This document shows positions 1-5,889 of a stretch of DNA of 14,527 bases, piece after piece. Every line of letters begins with the position of its first letter. Positions within the stretch are counted from its first letter, which is position 1. A program made the translations under genes and the position numbers. The stretch is taken from contig CANCDA010000046.1 of assembly GCA_947374705.1 (NCBI GenBank), positions 1 to 14,527 of the forward strand, in the 5' to 3' direction. This stretch comes from Comamonadaceae bacterium. Lineage in GTDB: Bacteria > Pseudomonadota > Gammaproteobacteria > Burkholderiales > Burkholderiaceae_C. Below the pieces are notes generated by a model. It was not told the DNA's origin, did not search any database, and saw only the letters and a program-made list of their open reading frames with translations.

Positions 1-1357
1 TGCCAAAGCGCACCATGCCAAAGCGCGTACCCTGAGCACCGATCTGCTCCGCCAAGGCTTGCAAAATCAGCTCGGCCATGCGCTTGCTGGCACCCATCAC
101 GTTGGTGGGGCGCACGGCTTTGTCGGTGGACACCAGCACAAAGCGATCCGCCTTGCAGTCCATGGCGGCTTGGGCCATGTTCAACGTACCAAACACATTG
201 TTGAAAATACCCTCGGCCGGGTTGGACTCCACCAGAGGCACATGCTTGTACGCAGCCGCGTGAAACACGACGGCAGGGGCATAGACACGGCAAATATCCT
301 GCAAGCGCTGCGGGTTAGTCACACTGCCCAACAGAGGCACTAACCCGGAAGTGATGCCTTTGGTGATGGCCAAAGCTTCCAACTCTTGATGAATGCTGTA
401 CAGACCAAACTCGTTGTGATCTAGCAGCAGCAACTGGCGCGGGCGCTGTGTCAATATTTGCCGACACAACTCGCTGCCAATGCTGCCCCCGGCCCCACTC
501 ACCAGCACGACCTTGTCCGCCAGATTGCGTGCCAGCAGTGCAGCATCGGGGGGCACCGGGTCGCGGCCGAGCAAATCCTCAATGTCCAGTTCCTTGAAGT
601 CCTGTACGGTAACGCGACCGCTGGCCAGATCGGCCAAGCCGGGTAGCGTACGAATGTGCACAGGCACATGGCGCAGGTTCTCAATGATCTTGTTGCGCCG
701 CTCCCGGCTTGCGCTGGGCATGGCGAGCAGGATGTCAGTCACGTCCTGACGGGTCACCACATCTGGCACTTCTTCGGGCTTGTACACCGGCACACCGTTG
801 ATGCTGCGCCCCACCTTGGCCGCATCGTCATCGACAAAACCGATCAACACAAACTGCCCGGAGATGCCCAGGGCCGAAGCGGTCTGCACACCCGCCGTCC
901 CCGCACCAAAGATCAACAGACGGCCATCGACGCGATGCCCCGCGTGATTCACACCGGCCAGCCAGAACCGGGCCATGGCACGACTGCCGCCCACCAGCAA
1001 CAGGAAAATCAGCGGCTGCAACACACCCAAGCTGCGTGGCACACCCGGCCAGCGCTGCCACAACAAAATGCCCAGCAACAAGCCACCATAAACCGCCACC
1101 GCTTTGGCGGTCGCCATCAGCGCGGCCTGACCGGTGTAACGGAAAATGGCCCGGTACAGACCGAACCGTATAAAAACCGGAATGGCCAGCACCGGCGACA
1201 GGCCATAAACCCACCACTGCACGCCTGCGGGTTGGTGCAGCGCGTCCAGACGCAGTGTGAAAGCGATCCAGGTGGCGAACAACGCCAGCACCAGATCCAG
1301 CCCCACCACCGCCAAGCGTTTAACGGATCGGGGCCAGCTGAGTAATCTGCTTTGCAT
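1..1357 (-). CDS. wbpM: Membrane-anchored UDP-HexNAc 4,6-dehydratase, WbpM/CapD/FlaA1 family (3' truncated by window edge)
   Basis: I translated this frame by hand from the ATG at 1357; it stays open for 452 codons to the left edge, and the codon just upstream of the ATG is TGA. Residues about 12-132 are hydrophobic with several membrane segments. A first nucleotide-binding motif GAGTAG lies at 151-156, followed by a linker with LDIEDLLGRDP at 257-267. The catalytic SDR domain starts with SGAGGSIGSE (287-296), then has HAAAYKHVPLVE (366-377) and STDKAVRPTNVMGASK (410-425). The usual catalytic tyrosine is a methionine (M421) with K425 kept, the Ser-Met-Lys arrangement known for large WbpM-type enzymes. 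By family the enzyme converts UDP-GlcNAc to UDP-4-keto-6-deoxy-GlcNAc at the inner membrane. Family members run about 620-650 residues, so roughly 170-200 are missing off the window. The start lies 37 bp after the H-NS gene. UDP-sugar specificity is inferred. Confidence 0.95.
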   Translation of the reverse strand, partial: MQSRLLSWPRSVKRLAVVGLDLVLALFATWIAFTLRLDALHQPAGVQWWVYGLSPVLAIPVFIRFGLYRAIFRYTGQAALMATAKAVAVYGGLLLGILLWQRWPGVPRSLGVLQPLIFLLLVGGSRAMARFWLAGVNHAGHRVDGRLLIFGAGTAGVQTASALGISGQFVLIGFVDDDAAKVGRSINGVPVYKPEEVPDVVTRQDVTDILLAMPSASRERRNKIIENLRHVPVHIRTLPGLADLASGRVTVQDFKELDIEDLLGRDPVPPDAALLARNLADKVVLVSGAGGSIGSELCRQILTQRPRQLLLLDHNEFGLYSIHQELEALAITKGITSGLVPLLGSVTNPQRLQDICRVYAPAVVFHAAAYKHVPLVESNPAEGIFNNVFGTLNMAQAAMDCKADRFVLVSTDKAVRPTNVMGASKRMAELILQALAEQIGAQGTRFGMVRFG

Positions 1358-1394
1358 TCAGGCCCCGCACACCCTCACCGATATGGCGGCGAAC

Positions 1395-1763
1395 TCAGGC
1401 AGAGATCGCAAACTCAGCCTTGTTGCGACCCTGCGCGACCAGTGCGCTCAACCAGCGTGGCATCAGGCCGCGTCCGCTCCAGGTTTCGCCATTAGGGCCG
1501 CGAAACTTGGGGGCAACCGTTGCAGCACTCGATGCTTTCTTGGCTTTTGCCGTGCGCTTTGTTGCACCTGCGGTTTTAACCGTCTTGGGTGCCTTTGTTT
1601 TGCCACGAGCTTTTGCGGGCTGCAAATCTTTCAATGAAATGCCAAAGGCTTGCATTTTTGCGCGAATTTCTTCGACTGTTTTATCAAATTCTCGTGTTTT
1701 GATTTCGTTCGCTTGTTTTTGCAGTTTTTCAATTTGATCTTGAATGTCAATGAGATTAGTCAT
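1395..1763 (-). CDS. H-NS histone family nucleoid-associated protein
   Basis: A 122-residue protein with the H-NS layout. Residues 4-40 form a charged, heptad-like helix suited to dimerisation or oligomerisation. Residues 49-82 are a flexible linker rich in Lys, Ala, Thr and Pro, resembling histone H1 tails. Residues 85-120 are the C-terminal DNA-binding domain, with KFRGPNGETWSGRG (86-99) followed by P102 and W104. The SGRG loop corresponds to the AT-hook-like loop with which this family reads the minor groove of AT-rich DNA. By family the protein binds and silences or bridges AT-rich DNA; it has no catalytic role in sugar metabolism. It sits between the initiating sugar transferase (66 bp upstream) and the wbpM-type gene (37 bp downstream). 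The start has a strong ribosome binding site. The gene's 5' end is AT-rich (30% GC over 1681-1740, counted by hand). Family assignment is firm; a regulatory role on this locus is inference. Confidence 0.92.
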   Translation of the reverse strand: MTNLIDIQDQIEKLQKQANEIKTREFDKTVEEIRAKMQAFGISLKDLQPAKARGKTKAPKTVKTAGATKRTAKAKKASSAATVAPKFRGPNGETWSGRGLMPRWLSALVAQGRNKAEFAISA

Positions 1764-1767
1764 GTTG

Positions 1768-1774
1768 CTCCTCT
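1768..1774 (-). promoter_or_regulatory. Strong ribosome binding site of the H-NS gene
   Basis: AGAGGAG on the minus strand lies 4 bases upstream of the ATG at 1763. It is one of the best Shine-Dalgarno matches in the window and suggests efficient independent translation of the H-NS gene, unlike the many coupled starts elsewhere in the locus. Confidence 0.8.
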
Positions 1775-1805
1775 ATAAATGACGAAAAAAATGGATGCGT
1801 GTGAG

Positions 1806-1834
1806 ATTCTACAGTTTAAAAATTAATCATTAAT
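1806..1834 (-). promoter_or_regulatory. Possible weak promoter for the H-NS gene
   Basis: The minus strand has a TAGAAT hexamer (1811-1806) resembling a -10 box. At 16-18 bp spacing there is only a poor -35 candidate within the AT-rich palindrome (TTAATG or ATTAAT, about 3 of 6 matches). Transcription would start near 1799, leaving a leader of about 36 bases that includes a run of seven T (1785-1791) and the ribosome binding site. This is the longest gap in the window and one of its most AT-rich stretches (33% GC over 1801-1860), so a promoter is plausible, but the -35 match is weak. Confidence 0.3.
1822..1834. repeat. 13-bp AT-rich palindrome (ATTAAT-C-ATTAAT) upstream of the H-NS gene
   Basis: Two copies of ATTAAT, each itself palindromic, flank a single C, so the site is both a direct and an inverted repeat. 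It overlaps the TAA stop of the sugar transferase gene (1832-1830) and the possible -35 region of the H-NS gene. It could be an operator, or an AT-rich nucleation site for H-NS family proteins. It has too little GC to be a convincing terminator stem. Confidence 0.4.
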
Positions 1835-2390
1835 GTGAAACACTATCGCGTCGAATCACCTTAATCGCCGTTAAGGCAATGATTTTCAAATCAAATCCAA
1901 ATGATTGCCTTTGCAAATACTCGGCGTCGAGCTGGACTTTTTCAGGGATTGGCAACTCATCGCGTCCATTCATCTGAGCCCAACCCGTCAAACCCGGCAT
2001 CAATTCATGTACGCCGCACTGGGTGCGCAAGGCGATCAAATCCTGCTGATTGAACAGGGCCGGCCTAGGCCCCACAAAACTCATGTCGCCTTTGAGGATG
2101 CTCCATAACTGGGGAAGCTCGTCCAAACTGCTCTTGCGCAAGAAACTGCCAATCGGGGTGAGATAGGCGTCCGGATTACTCAGCAAATGGGTTGCCAAGG
2201 CTGGTGTGCCTATTTGCATACTGCGAAATTTTGGCATTTTAAAAATCGAATTGTTGCGCCCGACCCGGTCAGACCAATACAGGGCCGGACCTTTAGAGGT
2301 CAACCGCACTGACAGAGCGACCAGAAACACGGGGATCAGCAAAAAAATACCCGCACAAACGGCCAGCAATAAATCAAATAGTCTTTTCAT
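1830..2390 (-). CDS. Polyisoprenyl-phosphate sugar-1-phosphate transferase (initiating transferase, short PglC/WreU-like type)
   Basis: A 186-residue bacterial sugar transferase of the small monotopic class. It begins MKRLFDLLLA and has one hydrophobic segment (about 4-28) with a Pro at 20 that fits a re-entrant membrane helix. The conserved core follows: RVGRNNSIFKMPKFRSM (42-58), the catalytic Asp-Glu pair in LDELPQLW (D90, E91), and GDMSFVGPRP (101-110). By family it transfers a sugar-1-phosphate from a UDP-sugar to undecaprenyl phosphate on the cytoplasmic face of the inner membrane, the first committed step of repeat-unit assembly. I chose the ATG at 2390 over an in-frame ATG at 2429 because it gives the normal family N-terminus and has GGAG four bases upstream. 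It overlaps the end of the upstream SDR gene by 17 bp, implying translational coupling. The substrate is inferred from neighbours to be a UDP-6-deoxy-HexNAc or its 4-keto form. Confidence 0.93.
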   Translation of the reverse strand: MKRLFDLLLAVCAGIFLLIPVFLVALSVRLTSKGPALYWSDRVGRNNSIFKMPKFRSMQIGTPALATHLLSNPDAYLTPIGSFLRKSSLDELPQLWSILKGDMSFVGPRPALFNQQDLIALRTQCGVHELMPGLTGWAQMNGRDELPIPEKVQLDAEYLQRQSFGFDLKIIALTAIKVIRRDSVSH

Positions 2391-3345
2391 GGTTCTCCAT
2401 CTTCGCAAACGCCCGACGCAAGCCCTCATCCACCGAAACCGGCGGCACCCAGCCCAAAATATCTCGTGCTTTTGAAATATCCACCTGCAAGCTCCCGCAC
2501 AAACGTTGCGCCGCAGCGTTCTTGCCCAGCAAGGCGGCCGCAGCCCGCAACATCCAAACGGGCACCGGCATCAAGCGCGCAGGAACGCCAGCAGCCCGCG
2601 CCAAGCCGCGCACCAGGTCTGCCGTTGACAGGTCATGGCCATCGCTGGCCAAAAAGATCTGGTTTGCCGCTGCCGGGTGCGCGATACAGGTGATGATCAA
2701 ATCCACCAGATTGTCCAGCCCCACCAGGCTGCGACGGTTGTGTGTGATGCCCCCTAAGGGCAAAGGCCAACCCCGCTGCACGGCGCGCATCAGGGTAGCA
2801 AAGTTAGCTCTTACGCCAGACCCATAGACCAAAGGCGGGCGAATGATGACCACATCCAAACCAGTTTCAGCGGCGATCTGGCGCAAGCCTTGTTCCGCTT
2901 CGTCTTTGCTCTGACCATACGCATCTTGTGGATGGGGTGAATCAGTCTCGGTGAAAGCGCCATTGGGCTGAGTGCCCTCACCGTTGACCTTGACCGAACT
3001 GATGAACACAAAACGCTGCACCCCGGCTGCGGCGGCTTGGCGAGCCAGCGTCAGCGTGATATCGACATTGGCCGCACGGAATTCGGTCAACGGATCAGCG
3101 CTGGTGTCGCGCATGACGTGCACACGGGCGGCCAGGTGGACAACGCAAGCATGCCCCTGCAATAAGGTGTGGGCGTCTTCATAGTGCGCAAGACAGATCC
3201 AGCCCGGCGCGCGAGTCGGTGCCTGACTTCGGGACACGGCCGTTACGGCAAAGCCATCCACGATCAACTGTTGCACCAGCGCTTGCCCCAAAAACCCACT
3301 GGCACCAGTGACCAGGACTGATTTTTCAGGTAACTTGAATTCCAT
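2374..3345 (-). CDS. NAD(P)-dependent SDR-family epimerase/reductase (WbpV/WreQ-like UDP-4-keto-6-deoxy-HexNAc reductase)
   Basis: A 323-residue extended SDR enzyme. The cofactor motif TGASGFLG lies at 13-20, followed by HLAARVHVM (70-78), FISSVKVNG (114-122) and the catalytic YGQSK (Y143, K147). This pattern is typical of the WbpV family of O-antigen loci, whose members reduce a UDP-4-keto-6-deoxy-N-acetylhexosamine to UDP-N-acetylquinovosamine or its 4-epimer, N-acetylfucosamine. Its neighbours support this: a short initiating transferase follows with a 17-bp overlap, and a WbpM-type 4,6-dehydratase that would supply the 4-keto substrate lies two genes downstream. The ATG at 3345 is 25 bp after the preceding glycosyltransferase. 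The stereochemistry of the product, and whether the substrate is UDP- or lipid-linked, cannot be read from sequence. A general NAD-dependent epimerase is the fallback call. Confidence 0.88.
   Translation of the reverse strand: MEFKLPEKSVLVTGASGFLGQALVQQLIVDGFAVTAVSRSQAPTRAPGWICLAHYEDAHTLLQGHACVVHLAARVHVMRDTSADPLTEFRAANVDITLTLARQAAAAGVQRFVFISSVKVNGEGTQPNGAFTETDSPHPQDAYGQSKDEAEQGLRQIAAETGLDVVIIRPPLVYGSGVRANFATLMRAVQRGWPLPLGGITHNRRSLVGLDNLVDLIITCIAHPAAANQIFLASDGHDLSTADLVRGLARAAGVPARLMPVPVWMLRAAAALLGKNAAAQRLCGSLQVDISKARDILGWVPPVSVDEGLRRAFAKMENHEKTI
2395..2398 (-). promoter_or_regulatory. Ribosome binding site fixing the initiating transferase start
   Basis: GGAG on the minus strand, four bases before the ATG at 2390 and inside the last codons of the upstream SDR gene. 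It supports 2390 rather than 2429 as the start. Confidence 0.6.
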
Positions 3346-3370
3346 TGCAGGTCTCTATTTTCGGAATGTC

Positions 3371-4135
3371 TTAGCGCCTAGTCCGCAAGCACATCAGCCT
3401 TAGAAAAGTAGAGGAAAAAAAGAAACGCAACATGCTGCGAATATGAATCCAGAAGTAACGTATTTTCTTATGGCTGCTGCGTTGAGCCCTATGGGTGGCT
3501 CTGACTTTTGGAATCAAAGCCACCTTCAAACCCTTGAGCCAAAGCCTGGCACACAGATCAACATCCTCGTAATACAAAAAATACTTTTGATTAAAGCCAT
3601 TCAGCTCTTTGTAAACATCACGACGCAATACCATGAACATGCCACCGACCCAGTCGGGATAAATGGGGGCATCACGGATCACATAGTCACTCCCGGCGCA
3701 ACGTCCAATGAGCTTGCACAGTATTTTCAGCGGCGTCGGAAATCGGCGCGCACTGTCTTCGACAGCGCCTGAACCATCCACCACCAAGGGTGCAACCAGC
3801 CCGATTGAAGCATCACCAAGACCAGTCATAACGATTGGAAATACATTGCCGTCCAATCGGATATCCGGATTGATGACACAAAAGAAATCACCGCTGGCCT
3901 GCTCAAACGCACGATTGTGGTTTTCACCAAAGCCCAGAGGGACGGTGTTGTGGATGACTTTCAAGGGGAAGGTGAATTGATTGAATAAGTCGGGCAAGGG
4001 CTCCGGCACATTCAGCGTCAGCAGCACCTCCAAAGCGTCTTCCGCGCAATACTTTTGGATGTCAGACAAAAGATCGCTCACCAGCGCTACCTGACCATGA
4101 CTGACGACGGAAAGAGATAAGACGAAGTGCTTCAT
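3371..4135 (-). CDS. Glycosyltransferase family 2 (WbbL/rhamnosyltransferase-like)
   Basis: A 254-residue GT-A fold glycosyltransferase. The start is the ATG at 4135, giving MKHFVLSLSVVSHG; the longer in-frame GTG at 4270 lies within the preceding methyltransferase gene and gives an atypical N-terminus. Motifs are GFGENHN (68-74), the metal/nucleotide-binding INPD (88-91), DWVGGMFMVLRR (161-172) and the presumed base region YFLYYEDVDLCARL (185-198). This resembles a group common in betaproteobacterial O-antigen loci, often annotated as rhamnosyltransferases. The canonical N-terminal DNGS/DDGS motif is replaced by LTLNVPE (39-45). The gene follows the unusual methyltransferase by 19 bp and precedes the SDR by 25 bp. 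Lying next to the initiation genes, it may add the second sugar, but donor and linkage are unknown. Its DNA is AT-richer than the flanking pathway genes (35% and 42% GC in two lines counted). Confidence 0.9.
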   Translation of the reverse strand: MKHFVLSLSVVSHGQVALVSDLLSDIQKYCAEDALEVLLTLNVPEPLPDLFNQFTFPLKVIHNTVPLGFGENHNRAFEQASGDFFCVINPDIRLDGNVFPIVMTGLGDASIGLVAPLVVDGSGAVEDSARRFPTPLKILCKLIGRCAGSDYVIRDAPIYPDWVGGMFMVLRRDVYKELNGFNQKYFLYYEDVDLCARLWLKGLKVALIPKVRATHRAQRSSHKKIRYFWIHIRSMLRFFFSSTFLRLMCLRTRR

Positions 4136-4154
4136 TTGTTGCTTGCCGAAATCA

Positions 4155-5060
4155 TCAATTTCTTTGAATCCAAAAGCTACCCCCACCACCCAGCGCAGGA
4201 TATCGAGGGAACACTTTCTGTACCGCCTCTCGATGGCGTGTGCCCATGAGATGGGCTGACCACACAACACGCCAATCCGTGTTGTATTGAAGGAAAGCCC
4301 TCAAGACATACTGCTCGTTCCAGTTCCGCCCCTGATCAATCACCCATTCTCTAGGATACTCGTCGGGCAAAAAGATATCATGAAAATGAACGAGCACACC
4401 TTTGCGTAAGCGTGGCAAGATTTCAAAAAATAAATAATTCACATCACTGCCGGCCTTGGCGACATGCGAAGAATCAATGAAGAGAATGTCGCCCGCCTCC
4501 AGACGGTCAAAGAATGACAACTCAATATCCTCCACCCTTTTCTGAATCAGCCGGGTGATGCCAAGCACACCATCCGTGAGAAACTTTCGAGGATAAGGCT
4601 CGATGCACGTGAAATCAAGTGCCCCGTCCAGCATGTTCAGATTCACCCGCGCCGTGATCAGTGATGAAAATCCACTGCCAACTTCGATCATGGTTTTGGG
4701 CCGCAGATGGCACAACATGGTGTGCAAAAACTCGGCATCCAGCACAGGAAATTGATCGTTGGAGTAGTAATACCCCAACTGCGTCTTGTCGCGCTTTAGC
4801 GGGTAATAGATAGCGCTCATATAGGGTGTCAATCGTTCAAGCAGAGCCAACTGATCGTTCACCCGCAGATCAATGCCGCCCATTTCATCATGCCTCTCCC
4901 ATAACCGAGCCGCGCGTTTTCCAGCCTCGCTTGGATTGACGATAGGAGAGTAAAAATGACCGATCGGGTACAACAAAGGTATCCCGGTCAGAAAGTGCCC
5001 TTTCACCAGCATGCGCAGTTTGGCTGAATTTCGAAGCCCTTGCATCAGAGTGGCCATCAT
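4155..5060 (-). CDS. Class I SAM-dependent methyltransferase-like protein of unknown substrate
   Basis: A 301-residue soluble protein. An N-terminal region of about 120 residues without an assigned fold precedes a Rossmann-type methyltransferase core. Motif I is MIEVGSGFSSLI (124-135), an acidic CIEPYP follows at 152-157, FIDSSHV at 194-200 and VHFHDIF at 224-230. The last gives a His-x-His-Asp cluster that could bind a metal. Proteins of this type occur in polysaccharide loci and resemble the Methyltransf_24 and rhamnosyl O-methyltransferase/cephalosporin hydroxylase-like groups, so sugar O-methylation is a reasonable guess, not proven. The ATG at 5060 has AAGGGGA nine bases upstream and lies 4 bp after the previous gene's stop; a longer TTG-initiated form from 5114 would overlap that gene by 50 bp. 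The ATG at 5057 is an equally close alternative. Confidence 0.8.
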   Translation of the reverse strand: MMATLMQGLRNSAKLRMLVKGHFLTGIPLLYPIGHFYSPIVNPSEAGKRAARLWERHDEMGGIDLRVNDQLALLERLTPYMSAIYYPLKRDKTQLGYYYSNDQFPVLDAEFLHTMLCHLRPKTMIEVGSGFSSLITARVNLNMLDGALDFTCIEPYPRKFLTDGVLGITRLIQKRVEDIELSFFDRLEAGDILFIDSSHVAKAGSDVNYLFFEILPRLRKGVLVHFHDIFLPDEYPREWVIDQGRNWNEQYVLRAFLQYNTDWRVVWSAHLMGTRHREAVQKVFPRYPALGGGGSFWIQRN

Positions 5061-5064
5061 TGAA

Positions 5065-5889
5065 TTAAGTCCCCTTACAACGCCTGATTGTTTTGCGAAA
5101 ACCGACAATGACAATGCGACGAAAAAATTTCAACCAAGAATACCCCTGAAACAAGACAACGCCCACCGCAGAAATACGTCCTTCAAGGCGAAGCAGCTTG
5201 TAATTTTCCAATTCACTGTGTTGCATGCGCCAAAGCTCGGAACTCAATCCCGCATCACCAAACAGGTTCTTGTAGATGGTTGCCAATGGCTGTTCCGTTT
5301 TTGCGATACCCAGACCAGCCACAGCCACCTGCATCAGAAAATAATGGTCTTCCATATGGCGCCTGCCAGCCAGAAACCGAAAGGGCAGGTCACGTCGCAC
5401 CATGAAAGACGGGGTGACGAATGGGTTTTTCAACAACACGTAGTACTTAGACACCGGACGAAACTCAGCGCCCTCCTCCCATGAAACCGATCTACTAGCA
5501 CCGCCCGCTTGGACATGGCCATGCCCTGATACGACAACATCCGACCGAGACTGCATGAACGGGTACTGTAGTGCTATTTTGTTGGGATGCCATGCGTCAT
5601 CGGCATCCAGAAAAGCGACGTAATCACCCTTGGCCTGATCCCAGCCCGCATTGCGTGCGCTGGCAGCGCCAAGGTTTTGATCCAGCAGAACAAGTCGGAT
5701 CCACCCCAGTGGGTAGTTGCTGCACAAGTCATGCAACATGGTGCGGGTCTCGTCTGCACTGCCGTCATCGACCAAAATAAGTTCAAGCGGCTGCAAGGTT
5801 TGTGACGCCACCGAGCTGACGGCCCGCTCAATCGTCAGACCGCAGCGGTAACAAGGGATCACCACAGTCACGGGCACGATAGGGGTCAT
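5065..5889 (-). CDS. Glycosyltransferase family 2
   Basis: A 274-residue inverting GT-A glycosyltransferase. The N-terminal strand VTVVIPCYRCG (7-17) is followed by the nucleotide-binding VDDGSAD (40-46), NLGAASARNAGWDQAKGDY (72-90) and the DxD-type FLDADDAW (93-100). An HMEDHYF motif in the middle (about residues 178-184) would supply the catalytic base. The C-terminus is basic (FFRRIVIVGFRKTIRRCK) and may contact the inner membrane. It would add one sugar to the lipid-linked repeat unit on the cytoplasmic face; donor and acceptor cannot be deduced. The ATG overlaps the stop of the preceding glycosyltransferase (ATGA, 5886-5889), so the two are coupled. Confidence 0.92.
   Translation of the reverse strand: MTPIVPVTVVIPCYRCGLTIERAVSSVASQTLQPLELILVDDGSADETRTMLHDLCSNYPLGWIRLVLLDQNLGAASARNAGWDQAKGDYVAFLDADDAWHPNKIALQYPFMQSRSDVVVSGHGHVQAGGASRSVSWEEGAEFRPVSKYYVLLKNPFVTPSFMVRRDLPFRFLAGRRHMEDHYFLMQVAVAGLGIAKTEQPLATIYKNLFGDAGLSSELWRMQHSELENYKLLRLEGRISAVGVVLFQGYSWLKFFRRIVIVGFRKTIRRCKGT
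5070..5076 (-). promoter_or_regulatory. Ribosome binding site fixing the methyltransferase-like gene start
   Basis: AAGGGGA on the minus strand, 9 bases upstream of the ATG at 5060 and next to the TAA stop of the previous glycosyltransferase. It decides the start in favour of 5060 over the TTG at 5114. Confidence 0.6.

Noticed and set aside
548..553. Six-base G tract in the wbpM-type gene as a phase-variable site
   Set aside because: Six bases is within chance expectation for GC-rich coding DNA and encodes conserved Pro-Pro.
656..1345. Long plus-strand open frame opposite the wbpM-type gene
   Set aside because: The minus strand encodes an unmistakable WbpM-type protein throughout. The plus-strand product is rich in His, Gln, Pro and Arg with no family pattern, as expected for an antisense shadow in GC-rich DNA.
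1815..1834. Rho-independent terminator after the initiating transferase
   Set aside because: The ATTAAT palindrome is followed by a T run, but the stem has no GC pairs beyond the centre and would be unstable.
4136..4270. Longer GTG-initiated form of the third glycosyltransferase
   Set aside because: The extra 45 residues lie within the preceding gene and the family N-terminus begins at the ATG at 4135.
5061..5114. Longer TTG-initiated form of the methyltransferase-like protein
   Set aside because: It would overlap the upstream glycosyltransferase by 50 bp, whereas the ATG at 5060 has AAGGGGA nine bases upstream and a 4-bp gap.
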